A stretch of DNA of 64,000 nucleotides from HXMU1420-13 sp965601825 (lineage in GTDB: Bacteria; Bacteroidota; Rhodothermia; Balneolales; Balneolaceae): NCBI GenBank assembly GCA_965601825.1, contig OZ271839.1:3348001-3412000 (forward strand). Reading direction: 5' to 3'. Each line of letters starts with the position of its first letter. Position 1 is the stretch's first letter. Under the pieces are notes generated by a model that saw only the letters and a program-made list of their open reading frames with translations, did no database searches and was not told the DNA's origin. Made by a program: the position numbers and the translations under genes. Of the stretch, positions 35,172-43,997 are shown in pieces.

Positions 35172-35918
35172 ATGGAAATATTAGACCATCCGGTTTCCCT
35201 TGTATTTTTTTATTCATTGCTAACTGCTATAACAACAGGAGTTGGTGCTCTCCCCTTTTTCTTTATAAAAAAAATTTCCGATTCCTTCCTTGGCAAAGCC
35301 AATGCGATGGCAGCTGGCTTAATGCTATCTGCAAGTTATAGCCTTATTTTTGAAGGTTATAGAGAAAATGAATGGATGACTCTTAGCGGGATGGCAGCAG
35401 GCGTAATACTAGTTATAGCTGCAAATAAGTGGATGGAAAGTAATTTTGATCTTGATGTCCAGAAAATTGTTGGGGGTGGAAGCAAAAAGATCCTCCTTTT
35501 TTTGGGAGTTATGACGGTGCATTCTTTTGCTGAAGGTGTAAGTGTAGGCGTTTCTTTTGCAAACACACTAGAATTCGGACTTTTTATAACTATTGCAATC
35601 GCAGTTCATAACATCCCTGAAGGTTTAGCAATTAGCTTAGTGATGGTACCAAAAGGAACATCACCTTTAAAAGCCGTTGGCTGGAGTATATTTTCAAGTC
35701 TACCCCAACCCATTATGGCCATTCCTGCTTTTCTCTTTGTTGATGCATTTCGTGAATATTTACCATTTGGACTCGGACTTGCTGCAGGTGCAATGATCTG
35801 GATGGTTTTTGCAGAATTGATTCCTGAAGCACTTCAAAAATGCTCAGCACATGCAATTGGTCTCTGGATTACTATTTCTATCATGGGAATGACAGCATTT
35901 CAAATCCTAATCGGATAG
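35172..35918 (+). CDS. ZIP family divalent metal transporter
   Basis: 248 residues, about 8 membrane helices. The metal-site motifs of ZIP proteins are both present: H-S-F-A-E-G-V-S-V-G and V-H-N-I-P-E-G-L-A-I-S, then E-L-I-P-E-A. ZIPs move Zn2+, Fe2+ or Mn2+ into the cytoplasm. Acidic and gating residues alone do not tell the metal. It stands alone, divergent from pcm; an inverted repeat and a new promoter follow it. Confidence 0.9.
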   Translation: MEILDHPVSLVFFYSLLTAITTGVGALPFFFIKKISDSFLGKANAMAAGLMLSASYSLIFEGYRENEWMTLSGMAAGVILVIAANKWMESNFDLDVQKIVGGGSKKILLFLGVMTVHSFAEGVSVGVSFANTLEFGLFITIAIAVHNIPEGLAISLVMVPKGTSPLKAVGWSIFSSLPQPIMAIPAFLFVDAFREYLPFGLGLAAGAMIWMVFAELIPEALQKCSAHAIGLWITISIMGMTAFQILIG

Positions 35919-35941
35919 GATGTAAAAGTATATTCTAAAGT

Positions 35942-35955
35942 GTTCAATATTGAAC
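35942..35955. repeat. Perfect 14-base palindrome
   Basis: GTTCAATATTGAAC, flanked by AAAGT and TACTTT that extend the pairing. It may end the ZIP transcript or bind a dimeric regulator; it lies just upstream of the promoter at 35969-36003. Confidence 0.4.
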
Positions 35956-35968
35956 TACTTTATAAAGT

Positions 35969-36003
35969 TTTGCATTGCATTACCGATCATCTGCATAACT
36001 TTG
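35969..36003 (+). promoter_or_regulatory. Candidate promoter of the 36034 gene
   Basis: Perfect TAnnTTTG box TAACTTTG at 35996-36003, with TTTG at 35969-35972 (23-base spacing) or ATTG at 35974-35977 (18-base spacing). The start codon lies 30 bases downstream. Confidence 0.5.
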
Positions 36004-36033
36004 ATTCATATTTAAAACAGTCGGTAATAAACA

Positions 36034-37323
36034 TTGATTAAAAAGCTCTTCACACTAATAATAGTAGCATTTACTCTTTCTGGAGTTCAGGCTCAAACTA
36101 CACAACCTGAAGGCTCTACAAACGGGAAAGAAACACTGTATGTTTTTCTTGATTGTAGAGGTTGTGATGACGATTTCATCATCACAGAAACTAAATTTGT
36201 AAATTTTGTTCGAGATCAGGGTTTGGCAGATCTGCATCTTTTGGTAATCCGCCAAAGAACATCAAATGGATTTCAGTTTCTAATTGATTATATCGACCAA
36301 AGACTACCTGATAAGCCCAAAAAAGAGCTAATCCTCGATACCTATAATTTTCAAACTGATGAAGAAGTCAGAAATGAACTTGTTGGTATAATTCAACTTG
36401 GTTTAATCAGTTATCTAACAGATACGAAAATTCTATCCCAACTAAGCGTTGATTTTAATCCTGAAGAATCTTCTGATGGTGTAAGTTTTGAAGGAGATGA
36501 TCCTTGGAACAATTGGGTATTTGAGTTTGGCGTGGATGGCAATGTAAATGGCCAGGAAAATGAACTTCGATATAATGTCGGTGGTGATGGTGAAGCACAG
36601 CGTGTAACCAACGAATGGAAGTTACGATTCAACTTTTGGGGTAATTACAACCGTAGAGCTGTTACTCAAGATGAAGAAGTTATCAATGGTACCGATACTA
36701 CTAATGTAGAAAGAACTCGATATTTCGATCGTTCTAACAGAAACTACTTTGGTCTTGTTGCCAAAACAATTAATGACCATTGGTCTGTTGGTTTTTACAC
36801 TCGATACCGTAGCGATACATTTGTAAATATTGATACACAAATTGGTATCACACCGGCACTTGAGTACAGTTTATTCCCTTACGATGAATTTACCAGAAGA
36901 GAAGTAACCGCACGAATAGGTGTTGTTACCAGCTACTATAATTATTCTGAAACTACAGTTTTATTAAAAGACGAAGAGATTCTATTGAGACCGGAATTAG
37001 ATATTCGCGCTGATTTCACCCAACCTTGGGGCGGATTCAGAGCCGGACTAGAAGCTGGTGCATTCCTTAATGATCTAAGCCTTAATCGATTTGAATTCGA
37101 CACTCGAATAGATCTTCGTGTATCAAAATACCTGTCAGTTTTCCTAAATGGTGGCTATGATATTATTGCCGATCAGGTTTCTCTACCTGCAGGTGATTTA
37201 TCAACCGAAGAACTGCTAGCAGGAGTTAGACAGCAGCCAACATCTTATAGTTTCCGTGGCTCTTTTGGAGTTAGAGTTCAATTCGGATCTATTTATAATA
37301 ACGTTGTAAATCCACGATTGTAG
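36034..37323 (+). CDS. Secreted beta-barrel protein with N-terminal Cys-motif domain, function unknown
   Basis: 429 residues from a TTG start giving a good signal peptide (M-I-K-K-L-F-T-L-I-I-V-A-F..V-Q-A-Q). Residues ~30-140 form a compact domain starting L-Y-V-F-L-D-C-R-G-C-D-D-D-F-I and F-V-N-F-V-R-D-Q-G-L-A-D-L-H-L-L-V. Residues ~165-429 are alternating beta strands ending N-P-R-L, likely a barrel (R-Y-F-D-R-S-N-R-N-Y-F-G-L-V-A-K, S-V-G-F-Y-T-R-Y-R). I recall similar C-x-x-C-D ... F-V-N-Y-V-R-D-R proteins annotated as hypothetical in Bacteroidota and Acidobacteriota, but no function. Single gene with its own promoter. Confidence 0.7.
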   Translation: MIKKLFTLIIVAFTLSGVQAQTTQPEGSTNGKETLYVFLDCRGCDDDFIITETKFVNFVRDQGLADLHLLVIRQRTSNGFQFLIDYIDQRLPDKPKKELILDTYNFQTDEEVRNELVGIIQLGLISYLTDTKILSQLSVDFNPEESSDGVSFEGDDPWNNWVFEFGVDGNVNGQENELRYNVGGDGEAQRVTNEWKLRFNFWGNYNRRAVTQDEEVINGTDTTNVERTRYFDRSNRNYFGLVAKTINDHWSVGFYTRYRSDTFVNIDTQIGITPALEYSLFPYDEFTRREVTARIGVVTSYYNYSETTVLLKDEEILLRPELDIRADFTQPWGGFRAGLEAGAFLNDLSLNRFEFDTRIDLRVSKYLSVFLNGGYDIIADQVSLPAGDLSTEELLAGVRQQPTSYSFRGSFGVRVQFGSIYNNVVNPRL

Positions 37324-37462
37324 AATTAATTCTACTTCGAGAAATCATGGATCGTACAATAGATTGAATTCTAACATTTGAATAACAAATGATTCGAGAA
37401 GTCTAAAAGCATTTATTGATTACTTATCTTTTGATCAATTTATTATTCAATTCAATTATGTA

Positions 37463-38083
37463 ATGCGATTATTATTTACTGTTTTTTTACTAGCACTTTT
37501 CACAACTACTGGCTTTACTCAGGATATCCCAAAAAGTGCCAATGAAGTAACTCCGATCCTGATCAATTCTACTATTCCGGATGTAGTTGTAAAAGATATT
37601 GATGGCAATAACCAGTCGCTACATGAGGTAGTTAAATCAAAGCCGACCGTATTCATTTTTTATCGTGGTGGATGGTGCCCTTTTTGTAGCAGACATATGT
37701 CGGAGTTAGCTCAAATTGAAGATGAAATCCTTGAAATGGGTTATCAAATTGTAGGAATAAGTGTTGATCGTCCGGAAGTATTAAAAGGAACACTGGAAGA
37801 AATAGAATTAAACTATACACTCCTTTCTGATAGCCCTGCCAATGCAATTAAAGGATTTGGACTGGCATTTGAAGTTGATCAGGCAACTGTAGATCGCTAT
37901 CGGTCGGTTGGAATTGATCTCGAAGCAGATTCCGGTCATGATCATCATCTGCTACCAGCGCCAGCTGTTTACATTGTTGATCAGGAAGGAACCGTTAATT
38001 TTCAGTATGTAAATCCAAACTATCGTGAAAGAATTAGTGGAGAAATTCTACTTGCAGCTGCTAAAACATTCATGAAATCCTGA
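37463..38083 (+). CDS. Exported peroxiredoxin-like (AhpC/TSA family) protein
   Basis: 206 residues with a signal peptide (M-R-L-L-F-T-V-F-L-L-A-L-F..G-F-T-Q). Thioredoxin fold with active site Y-R-G-G-W-C-P-F-C-S-R-H: the C-x-x-C differs from classic peroxiredoxins (P-x-x-x-T-x-x-C) and fits the Prx-like subgroup that reduces peroxides or disulfides. Further fold marks: V-G-I-S-V-D-R-P-E, and the late cis-Pro segment L-P-A-P-A-V-Y-I-V-D. Predicted in the periplasm. No operon partner. Confidence 0.88.
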   Translation: MRLLFTVFLLALFTTTGFTQDIPKSANEVTPILINSTIPDVVVKDIDGNNQSLHEVVKSKPTVFIFYRGGWCPFCSRHMSELAQIEDEILEMGYQIVGISVDRPEVLKGTLEEIELNYTLLSDSPANAIKGFGLAFEVDQATVDRYRSVGIDLEADSGHDHHLLPAPAVYIVDQEGTVNFQYVNPNYRERISGEILLAAAKTFMKS

Positions 38084-38107
38084 TACAACTCCTTTTCAAG
38101 TTTTTTT

Positions 38108-38213
38108 GACCCCTCTCTATCTCTCCCCTGATATCAGGGGAGTGGACTCGTCAAATTGAAATACTTGATAACAAAGAGTTCTTCTCCTTGTGAAGGGAAG
38201 ACAGAAGAGGTCA
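38108..38213. repeat. Palindromic intergenic repeat, family B (copy 2)
   Basis: Starts TGACCCCTCT and ends AGAAGAGGTCA (terminal inverted repeat); contains a perfect 20-base palindrome CTCCCCTGAT/ATCAGGGGAG (38123-38142) and an imperfect CTTCTCCTT...GAAGGGAAG hairpin. Same plan as 1443-1546, with two hairpins ~55 bases apart. Confidence 0.72.
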
Positions 38214-38236
38214 GTATTCTTATTTCATCAATGCAA

Positions 38237-38269
38237 TCTGGTCTATAGTCACTTATCTCCGTATCTTTG
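38237..38269 (+). promoter_or_regulatory. Promoter of rlmN, near-leaderless
   Basis: Perfect TAnnTTTG box TATCTTTG (38262-38269) only 4 bases before the ATG at 38274, with TCTG at 38237-38240 upstream (21-base spacing). The transcript would begin at or next to the start codon. Confidence 0.55.
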
Positions 38270-38273
38270 TTGA

Positions 38274-39386
38274 ATGATTCACGACCTACCAATCACAAAG
38301 AAGACAGATTTAAAATCACTTACCAAAGAGCAATTATTAGCTTTTTGTAAGCAACTGGGCTTACCACGTTTTCGAGCTGATCAAATCTTTCAATGGCTAT
38401 ATCAAAAAGGTGTTTCCTCTTTTGATGAAATGACGAATCTCTCAAAAGATCTGAGAGAGAAATTGAAAGATGTTGCTACTATAAATAGGATTGAACCAGC
38501 AGCTCAGCAGCAATCGAAAGATGGGACTATCAAGTTTTTATTTAAACTGAATGATGAGGATAAAGACTTCAAGGTCGAAGCAGTTCTTATCCCTGACTTT
38601 TATGATGATGGTGTTGCTAAAAGACTCACGGTATGTGTTTCATCACAAGTTGGTTGTGTTTTCGGATGTTCTTTTTGTGCAACCGGAAAAATGGGGTTTT
38701 TCCGAAATCTGAGTCATGGTGAAGTTGTAGATCAGGTTCAGTATATCAATGAAGTTTCAGAAGAAACTTATGGTAAGAAGATCACCAATATTGTGTACAT
38801 GGGAATGGGTGAACCTTTGCATAACTACGAAACCGTAGTTAATTCTGCTGATATCATTTCAGACCCACTAGGAATTGATCTTTCACCAAAAAGAATTACG
38901 GTTTCAACAGTTGGCTTAACAAAACAGATTAAACAACTCGCTGATGATTCTGAGCCATTCAATCTTGCGATTTCTCTTCACGCACCATCGGATGAAAAAC
39001 GTGACAAAATTATGCCGATAAATGCTTCAATGAACCTGGATTCACTAGAAGAAGCAGTTCGATATTATCATCGCAAAACCGAGCGACCAATAACTTACGA
39101 ATACTTACTTTTTGATGGTTTTAACGACAACAAAGAGGACGCCAAAAACCTGGCAAAAATTGTGAGTTGGGCACCATCGAAAGTCAACATCATCATGTAC
39201 AATAATGTAGCTGGTGTTGAACTACAGAGAGCACGTGAAGATCGCTTAAATACTTTTATGAAAGCATTGCTCAAGCATGGTGTCCGAGCTACAGTTCGGA
39301 GATCAAGAGGTGATGATATCGATGCAGGGTGCGGTCAATTAGCTATAAGAGAAGGAGCCCCACGTGGCAAGACGATAGCGAAGTGA
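38274..39386 (+). CDS. rlmN: Dual-specificity RNA methyltransferase RlmN
   Basis: 370 residues. Radical-SAM enzyme that makes 2-methyladenosine at 23S rRNA A2503 and in some tRNAs. The cluster motif C128-x3-C132-x2-C135 (in G-C-V-F-G-C-S-F-C-A-T-G) binds [4Fe-4S]; M-G-M-G-E-P-L-H-N-Y is the SAM region and G-C-G-Q-L near the C-terminus supplies the second catalytic Cys. The N-terminal helical domain (G-L-P-R-F-R-A-D-Q-I-F-Q-W-L-Y) is present. The ATG is immediately after a TATCTTTG promoter box, so its mRNA may be leaderless. Confidence 0.97.
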   Translation: MIHDLPITKKTDLKSLTKEQLLAFCKQLGLPRFRADQIFQWLYQKGVSSFDEMTNLSKDLREKLKDVATINRIEPAAQQQSKDGTIKFLFKLNDEDKDFKVEAVLIPDFYDDGVAKRLTVCVSSQVGCVFGCSFCATGKMGFFRNLSHGEVVDQVQYINEVSEETYGKKITNIVYMGMGEPLHNYETVVNSADIISDPLGIDLSPKRITVSTVGLTKQIKQLADDSEPFNLAISLHAPSDEKRDKIMPINASMNLDSLEEAVRYYHRKTERPITYEYLLFDGFNDNKEDAKNLAKIVSWAPSKVNIIMYNNVAGVELQRAREDRLNTFMKALLKHGVRATVRRSRGDDIDAGCGQLAIREGAPRGKTIAK

Positions 39387-39405
39387 AGGATTTCAAGGAA
39401 TCAGC

Positions 39406-39437
39406 AGAAAGGAATAAAGATACATGGCTTCCTTTCT
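39406..39437. terminator. Weak hairpin between rlmN and lepB
   Basis: AGAAAGGAA (39406-39414) pairs with TTCCTTTCT (39429-39437) around a 14-base loop, followed by a pyrimidine-rich stretch. Plausible terminator for rlmN, but it lacks a clean T-run. Confidence 0.35.
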
Positions 39438-39466
39438 CCTGCCTCCTTTTACCTTTCTCCTTCTAT

Positions 39467-40585
39467 CTAATCAATAACATGTAGAATTCTGCTGAATCTA
39501 GGTATTCCACTATCAAGTGAGAACCAAACCACAAATGCTTTTCCAATAATGTGATCTTTGGGTACAAATCCCCAGAATCGTGAATCCTCTGAGCTGTCAC
39601 GATTGTCACCCATTGCAAAATAATAATCCTGCTTTATGGTGTATTGATTGGTTTCCTCACCATTAATCACAAATTGATTCCCGTTCTGGCTAACTTCATT
39701 TCGTTCATATCTCTCGATAAGGTCTTTATAAACAAACCAATTCTGCGGAGATAGTTCGATAACCTGCCCTTCATATGGAATTACAATTTCAGGAAGATGG
39801 TCATGATTGTTGAATGCTCTTGAGAAAGTTCCGTCGCTTGCAACATAGCCTTGAAGTCGTTGATCTTCTGCAAACATGGAATAGTACAAAGTATCGACTT
39901 CGGGCCAGGTTCTGATTTGTGCGGCAACTTCTTCTGTAATATTTATCAAGTAAGTATTTGGCTCTGGTTGTGCACTTACGTATCGACCATTAGCTCCAAT
40001 TGTACCAGCACCTACCGACTCCATTTTTGCATCACTTAAACGAACGCGATCATTCATTTTGATGATATGGTGTCTTTGTATCCCTTCATGATCAGGTTCC
40101 AATTCACCGTTTACATACACGAGTTTATCCTGAATGGAAAGTGTATCACCTGCAACAGCAACGGCTCGTTTTATGTAATTTGTCTTTTGGCTGATTGGCT
40201 TTACTTCCCATGGTACATTAAATACTATGATATCATTACGCTCGATATCACGAAACCCGGGTAATCTGGTCGATGGAATTTTAATTCCCGGTAAACACCA
40301 TTGAGTAAAAGGAACACAAACAGCCAATGGTGTACGTGCGCCATAAGTGAGATTTGAAACAATCAAAAAGTCACCAATAAGCAGATCTTGTTCCATCGAT
40401 CCTGTTGGAATTTTATAAGAACCGAAGATTAATGATCGAAGAATTGCTGCAGCAATAAATGCAAAAACTAATGCATCAATCCATTCACGTAACCACGATT
40501 TTGCTTTTTGTTCGTCTTGCTCAGCATCTTTTGATGAACGTTTCCAGAAAAAGCCTTTAGAGTCTTTCGAAGTATTTTCTTCCAA
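39467..40585 (-). CDS. lepB: Signal peptidase I
   Basis: 372 residues, longer than the E. coli enzyme in its catalytic part, as is usual for this phylum. One N-terminal membrane helix (A-L-V-F-A-F-I-A-A-A-I-L) precedes box B with catalytic Ser63 (I-P-T-G-S-M-E), the Lys box N-Y-I-K-R-A-V-A-V-A-G-D, and box E M-G-D-N-R-D-S-S-E-D-S-R. Cleaves signal peptides of exported proteins at the outer face of the inner membrane. The insert between boxes D and E (~residues 155-290) is variable. Third gene of the lepA-hypothetical-lepB operon. Confidence 0.95.
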   Translation of the reverse strand: MEENTSKDSKGFFWKRSSKDAEQDEQKAKSWLREWIDALVFAFIAAAILRSLIFGSYKIPTGSMEQDLLIGDFLIVSNLTYGARTPLAVCVPFTQWCLPGIKIPSTRLPGFRDIERNDIIVFNVPWEVKPISQKTNYIKRAVAVAGDTLSIQDKLVYVNGELEPDHEGIQRHHIIKMNDRVRLSDAKMESVGAGTIGANGRYVSAQPEPNTYLINITEEVAAQIRTWPEVDTLYYSMFAEDQRLQGYVASDGTFSRAFNNHDHLPEIVIPYEGQVIELSPQNWFVYKDLIERYERNEVSQNGNQFVINGEETNQYTIKQDYYFAMGDNRDSSEDSRFWGFVPKDHIIGKAFVVWFSLDSGIPRFSRILHVID

Positions 40586-40597
40586 AATTTCGTCTGT

Positions 40598-41179
40598 TTA
40601 ATTCATTCGAATAGTCGAAGGTTTATCAATTTCTTCCTTCGTGTAATTACCATCTTTGTAACTCACCTTGTACCACTGTTCACGTTCTGGTGAGAAAAAA
40701 TAATCAGTGTATTCTTTAGGTTCCGCCTCGGTTACGGTTCGGGTCAATGTTCGTTTCACTTCCGGCATCAGGTCTACATATCTACTTGCACCAACATAAA
40801 CCAATCCATTGGCAAACGGTCCGTCTAAATCGAGCACCATCATCGGTATAGAACCATTTACAACAAACCAATATTCAAATTGAATTGCTTTTCCGTCCCT
40901 GAATTTCCCATTTCCCATTACATTTTCAATGGTTTTGGTGGGTTCACCATAAGCGCGCTCTAATCGAGCACGGATTTCAATTGCAGGTATTCGATCTAAA
41001 CTGTTGAAGTTAAATCCCTGACCTGTCCATTTGATGTTTGCAAATCGTTCTTGAAATTCTGCGGCATTTTCAGCTTCAACTTTTATGATTTGTGGTTCCT
41101 CAAATTGAGCTGATACATTTGAAGTCAGCAACATCATTAAAATGAAAAATAAAGCGAGTTGCTGTTTTAGATACCTCAT
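40598..41179 (-). CDS. Secreted protein of unknown function, in lepA-lepB operon
   Basis: 193 residues with a signal peptide (M-R-Y-L-K-Q-Q-L-A-L-F-F-I-L..V-S-A-Q). The mature part has no motif I recognise; it contains F-E-Y-W-F-V-V-N-G-S-I-P-M-M-V-L-D-L-D-G-P-F and ends with a charged E-Q-W-Y-K-V-S-Y-K-D-G. Its start overlaps the lepA stop by four bases (ATGA), and lepB follows after 12 bases. Location between a translation factor and signal peptidase points to an envelope role only by association. Confidence 0.8.
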   Translation of the reverse strand: MRYLKQQLALFFILMMLLTSNVSAQFEEPQIIKVEAENAAEFQERFANIKWTGQGFNFNSLDRIPAIEIRARLERAYGEPTKTIENVMGNGKFRDGKAIQFEYWFVVNGSIPMMVLDLDGPFANGLVYVGASRYVDLMPEVKRTLTRTVTEAEPKEYTDYFFSPEREQWYKVSYKDGNYTKEEIDKPSTIRMN

Positions 41180-42981
41180 TTTCTGTCTTCCTCGTCCATT
41201 GAAAGTACGGCAAGAAATGCTTCTTGTGGAATTTCAACTGATCCAACTTGTTTCATGCGTTTTTTACCTTCTTTCTGTTTTTCTAAAAGTTTTCGTTTTC
41301 GGGTGATATCACCACCGTAACATTTAGCGGTTACATCTTTGCGCAATGCTCGAACAGAATCACGTGCAATAATACGACTTCCTATGGCTGCTTGCACAGC
41401 TACTTCAAATTGTTGACGAGGAATAAGTTCCTTTAATTTTGCACAAACTTTTCTTCCCTGGTAATAGGCTTTATCTCTGTGTGTAATACTACTAAGGGCA
41501 TCAACCTGGTCACCATTCAACAGAATATCTAAACGAACCAAGTCGCCTTTTCTGTATTCTATAAATTCATAGTCCAATGAAGCATAACCTTTTGTTCCTG
41601 ATTTCAACTTGTCATAAAAATCAAAAACTACCTCGGCCATCGGTAATTCATAGGTAATTTCAACACGATTACTCTGCATGAAATGCTGGTTTACGTAAAC
41701 TCCACGTCTATCCTGGCATAATTTCATAATAGGACCGATGAACTCTGCCGGTGTGATCATACTAGCTTTTATGTATGGCTCGTAGATGTCATCAATATCT
41801 CCGGCTCCCGGCATTTGACTTGGATTATCGACTCCAATGGTCTCACCCGTTTCAAGCTTCACTTCATATTGTACGTTTGGTACTGTAGTGATAATATCAA
41901 TATTAAACTCACGATCGAGACGCTCCTGAACAATCTCCATATGTAAAAGTCCAAGGAAACCGGCACGAAAACCAAATCCTAGTGCTTTTGAGGTCTCTGG
42001 CTCATAACTCAATGAAGCATCGTTTAACTGAAGCTTTTCAAGGGCGGTTCTTAAGTCTTCAAAATCCTCAGAATTTGTCGGGAAAATTCCACTAAAAACC
42101 ATTGGTTTTGCTTCCTGATAACCGGGAATAGGTTCATCAGCACCACCTTTGACTGTTGTGATGGTATCACCAACACGTACATGAGACAACGACTTCACAC
42201 TACCAATCACATAACCAACTTCGCCGGCTCTGAGCTCTTTTGTTGGCTGGTAATCCATTCTAAGAAATCCAATTTCCTCAGCATTATACTCTTCTTTATT
42301 CGCCATGAACTTGAAGAGATCACCTTTTCTTAGAGTTCCTTCCATCACTCGAACATAGGCAACAGAACCTCTGTAGGTATTAAAAACCGAATCAAAAATT
42401 AATGCTTTAAGTGGTTTTTCAACTTCTTCATCCGGACCGGGAATTCGTTCAACAATTGCTTCTAGTAATTCAGGAACTCCTTCTCCCGTTTTTCCTGATA
42501 CAATGAGGATATCTTCTCTTTCACATCCAATAAGGTCAATGATTTGTTGACCCACATTTTCAGGATCTGAACTTGGAAGATCTATTTTATTTAAAACAGG
42601 AATGATTTCTAAATCCTGTTCAATCGCCTGATACAAATTCGAAATAGTTTGTGCTTCAATCCCCTGTGTTGCATCAACTACAAGAATGGCGCCCTCACAT
42701 GCTTTCAGTGCACGAGAAACTTCATATGCGAAGTCTACGTGACCGGGAGTATCAATTAAATTTAATTGATAAGTCTGTTTGTTTGGATGCTTATAATCTA
42801 ATTTTATGGCGTGACTCTTAATGGTTATCCCACGCTCTCGCTCGAGGTCCATACTATCGAGCATTTGATCCTGCATTTCTCTCTCGCTGATGGTGCCTGT
42901 CATCTGCAATAAACGATCCGCCAGGGTAGATTTACCATGGTCGATATGTGCGATAATGCAAAAGTTGCGGATGTTACTCAT
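41176..42981 (-). CDS. lepA: Elongation factor 4 (LepA)
   Basis: 601 residues, full length. A ribosome-bound GTPase that back-translocates or remodels stalled ribosomes. G1 A-H-I-D-H-G-K-S-T-L-A-D-R, G3 D-T-P-G-H-V-D-F, G4 N-K-I-D-L-P, then EF-G-like domains and the LepA-specific C-terminal domain with R-K-V-C-A-K-L-K-E-L-I-P-R and G-G-D-I-T-R-K-R-K-L-L. First gene of an operon with a secreted protein and lepB; the lepA-lepB pairing is conserved in many bacteria. A near-consensus promoter lies ~35-65 bases upstream. Confidence 0.99.
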   Translation of the reverse strand: MSNIRNFCIIAHIDHGKSTLADRLLQMTGTISEREMQDQMLDSMDLERERGITIKSHAIKLDYKHPNKQTYQLNLIDTPGHVDFAYEVSRALKACEGAILVVDATQGIEAQTISNLYQAIEQDLEIIPVLNKIDLPSSDPENVGQQIIDLIGCEREDILIVSGKTGEGVPELLEAIVERIPGPDEEVEKPLKALIFDSVFNTYRGSVAYVRVMEGTLRKGDLFKFMANKEEYNAEEIGFLRMDYQPTKELRAGEVGYVIGSVKSLSHVRVGDTITTVKGGADEPIPGYQEAKPMVFSGIFPTNSEDFEDLRTALEKLQLNDASLSYEPETSKALGFGFRAGFLGLLHMEIVQERLDREFNIDIITTVPNVQYEVKLETGETIGVDNPSQMPGAGDIDDIYEPYIKASMITPAEFIGPIMKLCQDRRGVYVNQHFMQSNRVEITYELPMAEVVFDFYDKLKSGTKGYASLDYEFIEYRKGDLVRLDILLNGDQVDALSSITHRDKAYYQGRKVCAKLKELIPRQQFEVAVQAAIGSRIIARDSVRALRKDVTAKCYGGDITRKRKLLEKQKEGKKRMKQVGSVEIPQEAFLAVLSMDEEDRK

Positions 42982-43014
42982 ATACTGTGATCTGTGCGTC
43001 TCTATACAAAACCT

Positions 43015-43045
43015 TAAAGATACGAAGAAGGATGCTCGTACTAAA
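43015..43045 (-). promoter_or_regulatory. Candidate promoter of the lepA operon
   Basis: Minus strand: TTTA (43045-43042), 19 bases, then TATCTTTA (43022-43015), one mismatch in each Bacteroidota promoter element with the correct spacing. Confidence 0.45.
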
Positions 43046-43218
43046 GATTATGTTTATGTACAGAAATACTTTTACGATTTAGCTATCTGTCTGATTCCCA
43101 ATCTGGTTGGAATAGAAATGCATTCATTAATCGTAAAATTCCCAATTTGAATCAGAAATTGATCATTAATTCAGCGCTTACAAAAAAGAGTAAGGAGGGC
43201 GAAAGTCGATTTAACTTC

Positions 43219-43476
43219 TTAATGAAGTACTTCTTCTTTCTCAGGGCAAAGTAATTCTACGTGTAATCTGAATTTCTCTTGCTCTAAGGTCATTGAGTCG
43301 TAAATATCCCGAATTGCGGAGAAAACTAGTTCTGTTTCGCCAACAACTGTTGTCGATAAATACCCTACTTCAATTTCTAAATCGTATTGAGCAATTTGCT
43401 CCAATAGTTCTTGTACTTTCTCTGTTGGTTTTTCTGTAGCTAGAGGTATGTATGAGAGTTGAGCAATCGTTTTCAT
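43219..43476 (-). CDS. Thiamine-binding protein family (MTH1187/YqgV-like)
   Basis: 85 residues from ATG 43476 (M-K-T-I-A-Q-L-S-Y-I-P-L); the frame is open 15 codons further but the longer N-terminus is not family-like. Small ferredoxin-like fold with L-S-Y-I-P-L, L-E-I-E-V-G-Y-L-S-T-T-V-V-G-E and R-L-H-V-E-L. Family members are oligomeric and some bind thiamine. Monocistronic; no thiamine genes nearby and no TPP riboswitch was seen. Confidence 0.75.
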   Translation of the reverse strand: MKTIAQLSYIPLATEKPTEKVQELLEQIAQYDLEIEVGYLSTTVVGETELVFSAIRDIYDSMTLEQEKFRLHVELLCPEKEEVLH

Positions 43477-43639
43477 GTAAGTCCTAGAATCGTTTAAATC
43501 ATTGGTGCATAGGTTTTTCAACCATCAATAAAATAAATTAGTTCATCAAATTGTAATGAAAATCTAATCTATCCTAAATTGACTTATCGCTCTAAATTCC
43601 CAATAATTAGCCATCAATTATAAATTAACACGGAGTACA

Positions 43640-43957
43640 ATGGATCTGGGTATCGAACAATGGTTTGGAATTCTTGAATTACCATTCTTATTAGTATGTA
43701 TCGTTTACAGCTTTCGAACTGCACAAACCCTAAAAGGCGGCGTTTTTGGTAAAGGAATGATCTATCTCGCCTGGGGATTTTTAGTAATGGCAGTTGGCCA
43801 TCTAAGTTTACAGATTACCAACTTTTTTGGAGTAGACATTTTTGAATTGTTATTAAGTCAGCCTATGGGTAAGATCGCATGGTTTTTAGCTCTAATGACT
43901 ACCTGGGGTCTATCAGCTTTTGGTTTTTATAAAATATATCAAGCTAGTAAAGCCTAA
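43640..43957 (+). CDS. Small membrane protein of unknown function
   Basis: 105 residues with three predicted membrane helices (about 8-27, 40-60, 76-100) and a short basic loop. Nothing else recognisable. It is the first gene before a hybrid histidine kinase on the same strand, 40 bases away, with a terminator-like hairpin between them. It may be a membrane partner of that soluble kinase (inference from position only). Confidence 0.7.
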   Translation: MDLGIEQWFGILELPFLLVCIVYSFRTAQTLKGGVFGKGMIYLAWGFLVMAVGHLSLQITNFFGVDIFELLLSQPMGKIAWFLALMTTWGLSAFGFYKIYQASKA

Positions 43958-43968
43958 CACTATTTTGA

Positions 43969-43994
43969 AAGCCGGGTAACCGGCTTATTTTATT
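43969..43994 (+). terminator. Terminator/attenuator between the small membrane protein and the kinase
   Basis: Perfect 7-bp stem AAGCCGG-GTAA-CCGGCTT (43969-43986) followed by ATTTTATT. It ends 4 bases before the kinase ATG at 43998, so it would also occlude that gene's ribosome site. Confidence 0.7.
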
Positions 43995-43997
43995 CTG

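Noticed and set aside
35919..36033. Metal-dependent operator for the ZIP gene
   Set aside because: The 14-base palindrome is downstream of the ZIP gene, so it cannot be its operator; a role for the next gene or as terminator remains possible.
42982..43218. Search for a tRNA or small RNA in the gap upstream of lepA
   Set aside because: Only a candidate promoter was seen; there is no cloverleaf or terminator-ended RNA.
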